A DNA stretch of 64,000 bases from Saccharina japonica (lineage: Eukaryota > Sar > Phaeophyceae > Laminariales > Laminariaceae), in assembly GCA_008828725.1 (NCBI GenBank), contig MEHQ01001678.1, forward strand, positions 86,842 to 150,841, given 5' to 3'. Within the stretch, counting starts at the first letter, position 1. Every line of letters starts with the position of its first letter. Shown piece by piece: positions 45,482-57,608 of the stretch. The notes under the pieces were generated by a model. That model had not been told where the DNA came from, did not search any database, and saw only the letters and a program-made list of their open reading frames with translations. The translations under genes were made by a program, and so were the position numbers.

Positions 45482-48400
45482 ATGCTACCATGGAATGGGG
45501 AGACCAATGAAGGCGACAAGGACATGGACGATGCCGGACTGCACATGTCCAACAAGGGGGACGTACACAACATCCCAGACGAGCCAGAGGGAAAGTGGCT
45601 GCACTGGCCCACGCTGGCGGCTTACGTCGGCCCGGGTTTCCTGGTGTGCATCGCCTACCTCGACCCTGGCAATCTAGAAGCGGATCTTCAGGTATAAAAG
45701 CGCTGAAAGGGAGGCAATGCCTATATACTCTATGGCCTGCCCTGATGCGTGCTACGATAGAGGCCTCACTTTCTGGCTGAACTGCTTTCTAAATGATCGA
45801 GCTCCTTAGGGCCCATATTAACGAATATAAAATAAAGGGCATTTGACAAAGAGGGGGACACCCCCCATATTTCGTTACAAAAGGGGGGACACTACCAAGC
45901 ACCGGCGGCGAGGTTCTCGTTAAAGAGGCGGTCGTCAACACCAATCCAACGGCCCAGCGCATTAACGGTATACTCATATTAATAGTCATATATTAACCAC
46001 CACTGTGACCGAACAGCTCAACAGCTCATTGCCTGGTACAATAAGACTCTCCTCTCCTCTACGTCATGGTACGTACCTTATATACGCGTATACGTATACG
46101 GCGGTACCGGCACGACTACATAATATACGTTCAGCAGCAAGCAGTACCAGAGGAGTACTACAGGCAGTACTATCCTTTGGTACGTACGTATTTACGTATA
46201 CTCGTATGCATATGTTGCTGATTTTTGAAGACCACAGGGCACAGGGCGCCAACCAATGTAATGCATTGATTTTCAGGGCGACACCTGAAAACCACGATCG
46301 ATTCTGAACCAGACGTGCTTGTCGCAGGACCTTCTCTCGGATATGGTGTGCAGGCAGTACTCACGGAATCCTTTGTGATATATACGTGCATTACGTACGC
46401 TGATCTGGTGACCACATTTGCCTAGGTATGGGCCGTTGGTCTTTTCGACGTCAGACTTCGTCTGTTGGGCGTGCCACAACAACCAGAACATGGAGTGGTC
46501 ACTTACCCGTGGTCTTTTTGACACAGAAAGGGGGATATCTCTCCGCAGCGTAACAAAAAGGGGGACGTTACGTAAAAAGGGGGACTTTCCCAAACTAAGT
46601 AGATGGAAAGGGGGATACCCTCGCGTAGGCATAACAAAAAGGGGGATATGCTCACTCCCCCCTTTTGATCGCTCTCGTTCACCCGCTAAACATATGGAAA
46701 AAAAAAAAAAAAAAACGCTGTGGATGGTAGGGAGATGCCATGTGAGTGTGGCAAACGCATCAGGTTTTAATTTCGAGGCGATTTGACAGAGTAAATAGGC
46801 GTACCCGGCGGTGAAAACCGATGTCCCCCTTTTTGTCACTATATAGGGGGGTGTACCCCTTTTTGTAAAATCCCCTAAAATAAATTCAATTTGGAAAAAA
46901 TAAAATTCAAATTCGCTTTTAATTGGTCAACACACGCACCAGCACCCCCCAAGATCCCAATCTTTGGTGCTGGTGCGCGTGTTGACCAATGAAAAGCGGA
47001 TTTGATTTTTTTTTTTTTTTTTCAAATGAGTTTTTTTTTTCTTCGTTAGGGCCCGTTTTAACGAAGAAGAAAAAAATTCAATTTGGATTTTTTTTAATTC
47101 AAATCCGCTTTTCATTGGTCAACACACGCACCAGCACCAAAGATTAGGATCTTGGGGCATAAAAATTGGTGCTGGTGCGTGTGTTGACCAATGAAGAGCG
47201 AATTTTTATTTTTATTTTTCCAAATTGAATTTATTTCATACTCGTTAAAAGGGGCCCTTAAAACGGGCCCTTCACCCCAAATCGTCGGACTTTCATTCAT
47301 TGTATACGTGTGTTGCGATACTGTTAATTGTATACGTAGGCGATGGTATTGTAACCCTTTTAGTTTCCTCCAAAACATGTTTTTGACTCGCTATTAGTAT
47401 AGAGCTCCTCAAGTCACCACCCTCAGAAGGCAAAAACATGATAGTGCACCTCTATTATACTATACCGTAACATGTGTTCCGAGTAGGCACACAAGAGTAT
47501 ATGCGTAGGGCGCGTGAATGCTGTGGGGTTGTGTTGAGCCCAAATAGTTTTTGGTATACGTCCGTACGAGTAGTGCGTGCGTGCGTGCGTGCGTGCGACT
47601 GCTGTGGGGGGTTGTTTTCCGCTTCTTTTTTTTTTTCTTTTTCTTTTTTCAAATATTTGTAAGGCTGGTGTGATTGATGCTAGTGATGCTTTCATCACGC
47701 GTGCTTTATACGAGGTGTGTATCGTAGGTGTTCGAGTGGTTCCCAAGTATACCAGGCACTAAGCACTTCTGCAGCGGAGGAGCCCTTGTTTCTTTACACC
47801 CCAAGAGCACCCCCTGCTAGCAATGCCTCCCTGGTCGGTGAAAACTCGGCATGCTCCGTCCCGGCATTATAGGGGTGCGAGGGTTTATGGTCATACGACT
47901 ACGGCCACTGCATGAATATGTACCCCCTCCCCCCCCCCCTATCAGACCTATGGCACCCGATCATTCGCTATGATACCCGATCATTGCCAATCATACCCGA
48001 TCATACGCTATCATACCTGATCATACCCAATCCTACCCGATCATACCCAATGATACCCGATCATACCCAATGATACCCGACCATACCCAAATGATACGAT
48101 TATACCGTGGCATGTTTTTTTCTTCAGACGGGGGCGTACACGGGCTACCAGCTGCTGTGGGTTCTGCTGATGGCGCACATCTTGGGCCTGGTGCTTCAGA
48201 GTCTGGCGGCAAGGCTTGGCGTGGTGACGGGGACCCACCTCGCCGACGTGTGCCGGACTCACTACAACCGTCCCTCCGCGCTGCTGCTGTGGCTCATGAT
48301 GGAGATCGCCATCATCGGGAGCGACATCCAGGAGGTCTTGGGGTCGGCCATCGGCCTGCAGATTTTGTTCGGCATCCCTTTGTGGGTGGGATGCCTGTTG

Positions 48401-51400
48401 ACCGGTACGTTGACGCAAGGGGTACTGACCGGGGGGAGGGGGGGGGGGGGGGGAGAGCGTAGACACGGAACCTTAGTCAAGTTTGGGGGACCTCTGCTCG
48501 CGAAACTGGGATACTAGAGCCAGCTAGGAAATATGCAAATCGGCTACTATCGCTGTTAAGGTGTCGGTCTCCCGCTATTGTAAGCCAGTGTTTGTAAGCG
48601 TAGGGGATCTCTGCCTGCCGAAGTATGATAAGAGCTAGCTAGCTAGCTAGCTACGTGGGAAACACGTAAATCCAACATGGACCAGTGTCGCTGTAACATA
48701 CACCACTCTGTCCCAAAATAGAAGCACCATTTTTTACACGAATATTCAATAAACACGGTGCTTGTATAGATGTCGTGTGCTATTGTGCTCAGATAAGGTG
48801 GGCGAGAGGAGATGGGATTTGTTGCGTGATCCATGCCTGTCGTGTCTGGCAGAACTGTTGACTGTTGGCAATGTTGGTGTTACTGGCAATACGGGATGCT
48901 ACTTTCTGCCGCAGGTGGGGCTCCTGTTGAAGTTTCACAACGTCTTGTGTGCTTCACCCGTTATACCGGTATATAGTACCCGTTGACGGCTCTTGTACCG
49001 GTTGTCGGTGCAGTAGCCTTTGTATGGGCGCTTTTGCGTTTGGAGGTGTTTTTCGCATACTTCAAGGTGGTTCTGCTTTGCCTCCGCGTGCGGGAGTTTT
49101 GCTCCGCCGTCATTCACCCATGGGTGTGTGTGATTTGCCGGTGAATACCGTGTCGGTGCGGTTTGAATGCCTTTCCTGTTGACCTTAGCGATTTGTGCCA
49201 AGGTGTTAACTCGATACATATATGTCATACATGCCGGGTGTTCCACGTGGTACTGCAGGCAGTAGGCCTAAGAGGGGGCATTGTGTGGCCGCTGACATGG
49301 TTGGTGACTAACGGCACCGACATTTCCACTACTGCTGCTGCTGCTACTGCTACTGCTATATGATCGCCTAGTATCTGATACCACAAGCCTCCGGGCACCA
49401 AAACCTGGTGATATAGACTAGGAGTTCATGCATATATGAGTGGAACATGTCAGTATATTGTTGAAGCACAGCATGTGTTTCCCTTTTGAGATTTATGCCG
49501 TTCGTAGCCCAGCATTGCGATGTACTTACTGATGGTTACTTTCCCGTGCTTGCCTTCCCCCCCCCCCCTTTCCCTGTCAGTGTATGCCTCGTATACACGC
49601 TTCTTTTGCGCGCGGAAACGTCATCCCAATAGTATGTCCACCTTTATCAACCATGGTTACCCTCACATTTACCAACCATTGACGTTTTTTTTTCGGCAGC
49701 ACTGGACACGTTCACCTTCCTCTTCATACACGTTTTCGGCGTGCGGAAGGTCAGTGTTGGTGTATTCGGATTCGGTGTCATGGCCTATAATATGGCCAGT
49801 GTTGAGTGTTACCATGGGCCTATATCGCCACCTCGGACATGCGCGCAGCAGCAGCAGTGTTGTTGCCTCGCGGCACATCACTGCAAGACGAAAACCGCGA
49901 ACGCGCACCACGCGGCGGACGGCTAGTGCTGTCCTACAATAGTAGCTATCTAGCGTTTCGCTGTGCAGCGTGTGGTGGTATGTTTTCGCCTCCAATCGGC
50001 CTCGATGGTCGTCCCACTCTGCCCGCTACTGACCGAATGCTGGGACCGGGCCGGTCCGGTCAAGGTTTTAGACTGTACCAGTACCAAAACACGCATCGTA
50101 GTACGTAGCCATGGCGCTAGTCGTATGCGTGTAAGGCTGAGCTTGAGGATCGATTGGCCGCACGCCGTTGAGTTTTGGCTTTTGACAGGCGCTTCGACGG
50201 TCGCCCGAGCCTTGACATTCGCAGCTACCCCCCCCCGCCCCCCTTTAAGAGATAGGAGTGTGCGTGGCGTGCCTGGCATGCCAAGTATTATGGTACAGCA
50301 CTGCCCGTTAGTATCTCGGAATTCAGATACGGCGGACGAATTCCATGTATACTGGTGTGCAGGCCATCGAACGCGCCTGCTGTGCCTATGTTTTCTCATT
50401 GGTGATGCCGTATTTCAGACACCATCACACTCATATACTGTATTGTCACCTATTTATCCCCTATCCCCCCTATTTTCCACCTCCGCTTTTCCCTCGTGTG
50501 TTTTTCTATTGCTAGTTGACGCCCCCCCCCGTACCTCATGACGTCTTCTCCCTTGTGTGTGTGTGTTTTTTTTCTCTCTTCCTAAGTGACACCCTCCCAT
50601 ACCTACCTCATTACGTGGGTCTGATGCCCATCGACGCCCCCTCACTGTCATTGCGTGTTGGTCTCTTGCCTAATCGACGCGGTCACACAACTGCCCTGCC
50701 TTTTTTTTCTTTTTTTTTCGGTCCTAATCTCGCTCGGCAGCTCGAGGCGCTGTTCGTGCTCCTGGTCGGTGTGATGACCGTTACATTTTTCATCGATTTC
50801 GGGATCAGCCCGCCCTCCGCGTCTGATGTCGCCGAGGGCTTTGCTTTCACGGCCGAGCCGTACGCGACGGTACCGGCTCTGGGTCTCATCGGGGCGGTGA
50901 TCATGCCCCACAACTTGTACCTGCACTCCGCCCTCGTGCTATCGCGCCTGGTGGACCGGTCGAACACGAGGAAGCTTTGGGAGGTTAGTTTTTTTTTTTT
51001 TTTTCAATGTTGATAAGTGTTGTATCACGGAGGACCATAGTAGTAAAATAGGAACAAATATTGTGAGTAAAAATAGGTGAATGTTTATAATAGGGTTTTG
51101 CGTGTACCGCACGAGGTCCTATTTATAGGACCAAATAGTGCGAGTAAAAATAGGTAAATATATATAGGGCTTTGTGTACACGGTAGGTCCCCTATTTATA
51201 GGACCGAATATTGTGAGTAAAAATAGGTAAATATATATATATATAGGGTTTTGTGTGTACCGCACGAGGTCCTATTCAGACGCATGCTACGATAGAGGTG
51301 CACCGTGTTTTTTCTGAGCTCCTCGATTAAGGAGCGTCATGCCTCACCCGACGAAACAAATTTGGAGGAAAATAAAAGGTCTGCCGGATGAGAAATCTCA

Positions 51401-53938
51401 TGACCGAAGTATACGAGTCTGAATCATTATTCGTCACAAAAAAATGAAAGTCCGACGAATTCGGGTTAAGGAGCCTTTAATAGATCGGTCAGAAAACGAT
51501 TCAGTCAAAAAGTGCTACCTCTACCGTAGCACGCGTCTTTATAGGACCAAATATTGTGAGTAAAAATAGGTAAATATATAGGGTTTTGTGTGTACCCCAC
51601 GAGGTCCTATTTAGTATGCTCTACCGTGATAGTGTGCTTTGGGGTCGGTTTCGCCATCGCGAGTTGCTGTCTCCATCAGGAGGAGGGGTTTGGTTTTCAA
51701 CGGGGCGGAGGCCTGGTTTCCTTCTGTGTTGTTTCGGTTATATATAGGTGATATGTTAGGAGCTAATCTGGAGGTGCCAGCGCTCCCCAAGAACCTTTAA
51801 GGCCCCCTTGGAACTTGAACGCCAAGTTGAGAACTGCGCTAACGTTTCGGGAACAAACTACTGGGAATAAGAGTGGCAGTACTGTTTGCAGTATACTATT
51901 AATACAGAGGTTTCCAACTTTTTTTTTTTTCCAACTAGAAGTACTTTTGTCGTCCCCAACAGTGAGCAGTGCTCAAGAGGTTTACAACCAAACCGAAAAA
52001 CTTGTTTTTCCTCATCCCTCGCCCTACCCGTCCCTCTGGTCATACGACTGGCCGTGCACGACATGACTACGCCCCCCCCCCCCCCCCCCCGGGCGCAACA
52101 CGCCTCGTCTAACGCGGAAATAATCATTGCTTTTGTCCGGTGCAGGCGGCGGGCCAAAGCAGCACCATGACGGGGACCTACGCGGGGCAGTTCGTGATGG
52201 AAGGGTTCTTGAAGCTCAAAATCCCGAAATGGCAGAGGGTCCTCCTGACGCGCGTCATCGCGTTGGGGCCCGCCCTTGCGGTCACGGTGTTCATGGGGGG
52301 CGACATCAGGGCGACGGACCGCATGAGTGCGTGGCTGAACGTGCTCCAGAGCTTGCAGCTCCCGTTCGCGATCGTCCCGCTCCTTACCTTCTGCAACAGG
52401 TGAGGGGTGGTTCTTGCGCGCGTTATAAATTTTGCCAGGGGAGAGGGGAGGGGCCGGACTTATATACCGTACGTATCACACGTGTGGCGTGATTTTTTTC
52501 ATCAGATTTGATCAGATTTGATCAGGTTTGATCAGGTTTGATCAGATTTGATCAGATTGATAAGATTTGATACGATTTGATAATATTGGATGATATTTGA
52601 TAATATTTGATACCATCACCCACCCCCTCCGAGGATTTGTTTTGGTTTGTTTTCTCTCGACAACGCCGAGCGTCGCGCGTCTATGAAAAAATCTCGACGG
52701 GATCTATGATATCCAAAGCTACGTACCATTTTAGTTGCGTGTTATCTCTGCGAGATCTATGATATCCAAAAGGTGTATATTTTCGTTGTGTGTTATCTTT
52801 GCGAGATCTATGATATCCAAAGGCTATGTACAATTTCCGTTGCGTGTTATCTTGTGTACTGGCGGGCTGGTTTCGGGCAAAATGGCCTCTGAAAATGATC
52901 CGATGGGGTATGTTATATTATCACCCGTAATATACCCTTCACCAGGACGAGTTGATATATTTACATGTATTTACACAGATGATAGATTCTGGGAATATAG
53001 GCACCACGCGCGACAGAACCGTCACAAGCAGCTTGAAAAACATGGTGTTGAACAATTTTACCAAACTTGCCGCTGCCGTTTTGTTGTTGCTGTTGTTGTT
53101 GTTGTTGTTGTTGTTGTCGTTGTCGTTGTTGTTGCATATTTTACACAAAAGGGCTTTAGCCAAAACCAGATACTTCGAAGTATACCTTGTATTAAATGCC
53201 ACTCCGACAAAAAATATATATACCTGGTACATATCCCTTTCGCCCGCCCCCTTCCTGTCCGTGTCTTGCCCCCTAAACCCCTTTGCTTGAAGCCCTCACA
53301 TCATGGGCGAGTTCACCATCGGCGCCGCCACCACGCTGTTCGTCTGGATTGTGTCCTTGGGCATCATCGCCATCAACCTGTTCATCGTAGGAGGCTTTTT
53401 GGTCGACCAGGGGGGAGGGGGCTGGCTCTACGCTGGCGTGGGGATCGGGGGATCCCTGTACCTGTCCTTCATACTTTTCCTGATGTGGCCGGACTTGGTC
53501 AAGATTAAGCGCCATGCGGGCTCGTTCTTCCTCAAGCTCGGCGGGTACGACGAGGTGGGCCGGTATGAGGTATTTCCTAACTCGCCGGGTAGCATCCAGG
53601 GGGGCGGGGGCGGGCGGCTCGGGCTGGACCGGTTGGCGTTGGAAGGCGATGACGGCGATGACAGCAGCGGGCTGCTCGGGCCGCAGTCCGCCCAGCGGTC
53701 GTTGCGATCGCTGTCAGGCCCCGGCGAAGACTATGCCCCTTCTTCCCGTGTGGTAGGGTTTAACGAGACTGGAGACGGTGACCACCGATATAACGGGGTA
53801 GGTCAGCGTCCCGGCGGAGCGGACGATGGGTCCAGCCCAGCGGCTGCGTCGTTGACAGGGACAGCGGCAGCAGGCAATGGGTATCGAAGGGCCGAGGAGG
53901 AGGACGACGACGAGGACGAGGAGGACTCGCGAGCCTAG
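45482..53938 (+). CDS. NRAMP-family divalent metal transporter, 6 exons found, TM7 exon apparently missing
   Basis: Proton-coupled importer of Mn2+/Fe2+-type ions, in a plasma or vacuolar membrane. Exons: 45482-45691, 48128-48404, 49700-49749, 50741-50983, 52146-52399, 53293-53938; joins are in phase and give 559 residues. TM1 carries [20 protein letters not shown] with the metal-binding DPGN; then [59 protein letters not shown]6 carries the metal-binding [15 protein letters not shown]8 begins [20 protein letters not shown]; then [11 protein letters not shown] and IMGEFTIG. The roughly 75-85 residues normally between LVLSR and GQSSTMTG, which include TM7, are not found in the 1162-base intron. 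The C-terminus is a long Gly/Ser/acidic tail. A C-rich acceptor at 45470 just before the ATG allows an upstream 5' exon. Confidence 0.9.
45790..46860. repeat. Dispersed GGGGGA/CCCCCT segments in NRAMP intron 1
   Basis: Motifs of the type acaaaaagggggat recur at about 45850-45895, 46525-46650 and 46825-46860 in both orientations (for example aggcataacaaaaaggggga, and gatgtccccctttttgtcac). Between them is (ta)n-like and GTAC-rich sequence. The pattern suggests one or more decayed inverted-repeat elements. Confidence 0.45.
46890..47285. repeat. Nested foldback structure
   Basis: Two hairpins lie side by side: attggtcaacacacgcacca with its complement tggtgcgcgtgttgaccaat (46922-46990), and the same pair again (47115-47197, tggtgcgtgtgttgaccaat). 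Around them are aattcaatttggaaaaaa and its complement ttttccaaattgaattta, so the whole block (46880-47235) is itself an inverted repeat. It ends near gggcccttaaaacgggccc. No coding capacity. Confidence 0.7.
47815..47942 (+). repeat. Poly-C-tailed dispersed repeat
   Basis: A more diverged copy: tgctagcaatgcctccctgg, tgctccgtcccggcattata, gtgcgagggtttatggtcat, then a C-rich tail. It lies in NRAMP intron 1, 185 bases before the exon 2 acceptor. Confidence 0.75.
47950..48110 (+). repeat. Short tandem repeat of ATCATACCCGATCATACCCA type
   Basis: About 8 units of 10-20 bases (gatcatacccaatgataccc and variants) end 17 bases before the acceptor of NRAMP exon 2 (exon begins 48128). Confidence 0.8.
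51026..51640 (+). repeat. Tandem array of the TAAATAGGACC element core
   Basis: Four units of about 75-80 bases contain gagtaaaaataggtaaatat, agggttttgtgtgtaccgca and cgaggtcctatttatagga; three are adjacent and one is separated by a foreign stretch at about 51280-51540. The core is shared with the small elements at 14998-15134 and 56438-56550. The array fills the NRAMP intron where the TM7 exon would be expected. Confidence 0.75.
52031..52095 (+). repeat. Poly-C-tailed dispersed repeat, 3' fragment
   Basis: tggtcatacgactggccgtg, cacgacatgactacg, then about 20 C. Only the last third of the consensus is present. The C run ends about 55 bases before the acceptor of the NRAMP exon starting at 52146. 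Confidence 0.7.
52497..52615 (+). repeat. (TTTGATCAGA)n tandem repeat
   Basis: About ten units of 10 bases, starting tcatcagatttgatcagatt and degenerating rightwards to gataatatttgatac. It starts about 100 bases after the donor of the NRAMP exon ending at 52399. Confidence 0.8.
52675..52860 (+). repeat. Three tandem units of about 58 bp
   Basis: Each unit carries atctatgatatccaaa and a gcgtgttatct or tgtgttatct end. The array lies in the last NRAMP intron. Confidence 0.75.
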
Positions 53939-56074
53939 ATGGACGCGGCGGCGCGTTTTTTGCTACCCCCCTTTGTTTTTTGTTTTGTTTTTTTTTGTGT
54001 GTTTTTGTGCTTGGTGTGTGATGTTGTCCCCCCCCCCCCCCGCCCCCCTTTGGTTTGGTGCTGTGTGTGACATTTCCCCTAATTTTCTTTTTGGTCGTGC
54101 ACAGGTTTTGATCGATAGGGTTAATAGCCTCCTACCCACGCCACTAGTTGGTGGTCTTGCCAGATTATTAGCTGTCGTATGGTGTGTGTGTTGCCAAGGC
54201 GCAGAGCGACGAGAGACGACGCGGAAGAGGATCTTGGCGGATGTGCTTTGTTTTTGATTGGAGCCACGGGTACGTTGGGGGGCTAGCCGGCCCAAGCTCG
54301 CCTCGCGACTTATAGCCCCCTTATCGCTTGGAGTTAGCAGGACCAAGCTCGCATCCCAGACCTACCGAGGGTCAAATAGTGTTGGCCTTTTACCAGGCAC
54401 GTTTTTTTTTTTTTTTTTTTTCTATTTTAGGGCAGTGCTACGACGTTTTTTCTGGACTCTTTTCTTGGCGGCATGTCCTCTTGTGGGCGGGTTTCCTTTT
54501 CGTCGTCGTCGTCCGTCCCGTTCGCGTAGCATGGCATCCGCATCGCTCGCGACCGACGATCGGCACATGGCCTTGGTTTGTTGTACACCGATGTACTCAA
54601 GTGCCCCCCCCCCCCCCACCGCCTCCCCACGTTGATTTTTTACGTTAGTTTTCTCAGGTATTGTCCAGTTTTGTTTTGCATTTTGTTAAAGGCGAAACGG
54701 ATTTTTTTTCCCAGGAAAAAAATGAATCAATGAAACGACCAAAATGTGGGCGTATCTAATTAGTTGACCAAGGGTACCCTTGCCGTCAAGGTTGATTTTT
54801 TTCGGTTTTCCGTCGGCTTGCTTGTAAGTGATACATGTAAGAACGCCTAGTTTCGATAGGAACCGCCCCCGTGTGAGAGTGAGGTTGGGTGAAAAGATCA
54901 GTTTGGAAAGCTACCTGGTACTAGTAATAGTATGTAATACGAAGCTCTTGCGCGCGAGCCTCAGCAACGCACCCACTCGCGTTGTTTGTATTACTTTCTT
55001 CCGCTGAGCTGAGGCAGCACCTACACTAATCTATACTAATCTATGTTAATTTCGACATAATGCCTTTTTGACGTGGGGGGAGAGAGTGCGTGCAAAGCTG
55101 ATCTTGCTGAAGTGAAAGCGAGCATAGTCGCGTTCTTTCTATTCATGTCAAGCACCAGGGATACTATTTTGTGGTCAGAAATGGCGGTCGTTGTGGATTT
55201 GACGACGGCCAGTTTCAGTGGTTGTTGTTGTTGTCGTTTTTGTCGCATTTTGAGCCTGTCCGCGTCGTGTTTGGGCCGGCTCATCTTTGCAAAATTTACC
55301 GTCTCAAGCCAGCGCGATATTCTCATTCACCATTTCTTCTAAAACGAAACGTATAAGACAGGCGAGGCTTCCTCGCAGGTCAAGACAGAGACAGACGCCC
55401 TACGAGCGTACTATTGAAGGTTTATCGTATAGCAGTAATAGTAGTGATCTCACGTTTCCTTGTCGGCACTTTGTTTTTTTTGTTTTTCAGGTTCACATTT
55501 GCTCTGTCTTGTGTTGCCTGGCAGAGAATATTGAACAGATCATCCCACAGCCTTCATACTCTCAATATTCGAAGCAATATACTGCTCACCAATATGAAGC
55601 ACTGCACTGTTTACCAGTATGAAGCAATAATAAACTGCTTATATGAGTACGGTGTATAGATGAACAAAAGGGAGTAAAACGAAAACACCCACAATCGCCT
55701 TCTGCATGAAGTATCGCAGCTGAGCTGCCATCGTGGGTTTTCACTATATATACAAGTACATACCTGGTACTACATACGGTATGTGTAGGTGGTCAGTTTC
55801 AGCCCGGCCTTCTTGCCTCTCTGCCCGTTTTTTAGGACAGTCTTTGAAACATCCGCCGCGCTATCTCGCTAAATGAAAAATCTCAAACTAGCGCTCAACA
55901 CTCAACAGCGTCACAGGCCGGGCTTACTTGCAAGTCGAAATAAAAACCTGCATACTATTCGTATTTGTTGGTTCTGGATGCGTTTGCAGTGTCCGCTCAT
56001 AGCCGCTTCGCCCATGCCTAACTGCAGTGCCAATATGACGCAGTATTATTTTTACCTTCACATAGCGTGTTGAG

Positions 56075-56290
56075 GGGAGCGGAGGGCTCCAGACTATCTG
56101 TTTTTGACTGACTTTTGCGGACCCTTCGGGTTCCACTTTTATTTCAGTATACCTTTTTTGGGTAAGTTAGCCTGTGACCACGGGAATCGACCGCTTCAAG
56201 TGTTGGATTAGTACGGACAGATGGAAGTACTGGATAGAGAGGCCGGCACGGCTTTTAATGTGAAGACAACAACAGCAACTACTACCGTAC
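56075..56290 (-). mobile_element. SINE-like family 2, body copy
   Basis: The + strand shows gagcggagggctccagacta, gggtaagttagcctgtgacc, caagtgttggattagtacgg and cttttaatgtgaagacaac, matching 40034-40260 nearly base for base. The tRNA-like head is missing. Confidence 0.7.
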
Positions 56291-56437
56291 GTACCAGATA
56301 TATAGGACGTTTCCCCCTCAATACGATAAGGCATTCCTCATACGATATGGACGATAGGGCATGTCCCATGTCTTATATCAGGTAGCTTATAGCACATTTT
56401 TGCCTTCTGAGGCAAATACTTACTGATAATATTTGTG

Positions 56438-56550
56438 ACTATTACGGGGGACCATAGTAAATAGGACCTACGGTACAAACAAAAACCTATATATTTACGT
56501 ATTTTTACTAACAAAATTTGGTCCTATTTACTATGGTCCCCCGCAATAGT
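56438..56550. mobile_element. Small inverted-repeat element (TAAATAGGACC family), best copy
   Basis: The left end actattacgggggaccatag-taaataggacc and the right end ggtcctatttactatggtcc-cccgcaatagt are inverted repeats of about 31 bases with one mismatch. The centre is aaaacctatatatttacg and tatttttac. It is MITE-like and has no coding capacity. Confidence 0.8.
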
Positions 56551-56929
56551 GGGGTTTCTCAACTGAGGAACTGCCCAGTAAGGTATATATGCCTTACAAG
56601 GCACGCGTGCCTTATCGTTTTGTTTTTACATTTTTTTTCGATACTGACCTAGGCCAAGGGGTTGCTCATCGCAATATTAATCTCTAATTTTGACCAAGTC
56701 TCTCGTGATAGGGACCTCTCGCAAGATAGCCGAAGCCGTTTTCTTACTTGATTAACCAATTGATTCTGTCTGCACTTTTCATCAAATTCTCATAATTGTA
56801 TCTGTCTACGTTGTCATCGCGCGGAGAAACTCTAACGAAAACAAAAGAAGGTAGTGAACACGGTCTCGAACCCGGGACTCACGTGATAACACGTCCCTAT
56901 CCCGCCTGTTGCTCTACTCGCCCATTCAA

Positions 56930-57020
56930 ATGCTCATTGCCAAAGCCTGCGCCATCATGCGCGTGTACTGCCTGAAGGGAGGGCAGAGGGGGTTCTCGGG
57001 GCACGTCGTCAACGTTTTTT
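56930..57020 (+). mobile_element. Possible fragment of a Helitron helicase-like gene
   Basis: A short open stretch encodes MLIAKACAIMRVYCLKGGQ followed by FSGHVVN, which resembles the N-terminal helitron-like domain in which a Y-R-L-K/P-G-Q-x-G-Y-x-G-H-V-x-N pattern is typical. The resemblance ends at about 57015, and no helicase motif follows. It is a remnant at most, and the match could be chance. Confidence 0.35.
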
Positions 57021-57608
57021 CTGGTTCTTTCCCCACCAATGCACACAAGTTGACGACAGTTACTAACGTCTTGCTGCGCGAGTTCCTAGCGACAGCTCTA
57101 CTATCTTACAGTACTACAGTATTGCTGCTGCTTGCACTGACACTAGAACGACACGCCTGCCTGTGTACCACATGGGGGGTTCTCGCTGGCCGGGTGCCCC
57201 TGCTCATACTGGGTTGGAAGAATGCGGTGTCTCCACTTCTCACCCAGGCTAACTTTGCTACAGCTGCAGTGTCAGCAAGCCCCGTGTTCCCATCTAGCAC
57301 CAGAAACGCATTCTCTACGAACTCTTTCCTTGCGTCACATTTTTCTTGCTAAGAGCCAACAATGCTTAGCTTAGATATTGCACTATGCACATTCACACCG
57401 CAAACTAGTGTCCACCCATGCACAAAACGTGAAAGGACATACTATATCTACGAGTACTTGGACTTACCGTACACTTTGTCCCCGAAAGGCGGGCACGATA
57501 GTAGGGTGTTGCACTTTGCAGTTACAGTACAGGTACGATAGTTGTGAAGGGCTCATCACATGGGGACCGCACCGGCATCACTATCGTCTGGCTTCCGCCG
57601 CGTCTTTC

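Larger units (their letters stand above)
53939..57608. other. Region between NRAMP and the EsV-1-7 locus, no intact gene
   Basis: It begins with the presumed 3' untranslated region of the NRAMP gene (T- and C-rich runs at 53986-54050 and 54403-54425). Further right are a SINE copy, a small inverted-repeat element, a tRNA-like stretch (- strand about 56924-56852, with cgggttcgagaccgtg) and a possible Helitron fragment, each minor. The stretch 54650-56070 holds no feature I can name. Confidence 0.45.

Noticed and set aside
47950..48110. CRISPR-like regular repeats
   Set aside because: Units are adjacent, degenerate and without unique spacers; the DNA is eukaryotic.
51640..51770. Hydrophobic open stretch as a candidate for the missing NRAMP TM7 exon
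   Set aside because: Its translation lacks the expected ES..L/VSFLIN pattern and the linker to GQSSTMTG, so it does not fill the gap.
56852..56924. Possible tRNA gene on the - strand
   Set aside because: It has a good B-box (gggttcgagacc) and a D-arm-like stretch, but I cannot form a matching acceptor stem; a SINE head is more likely.
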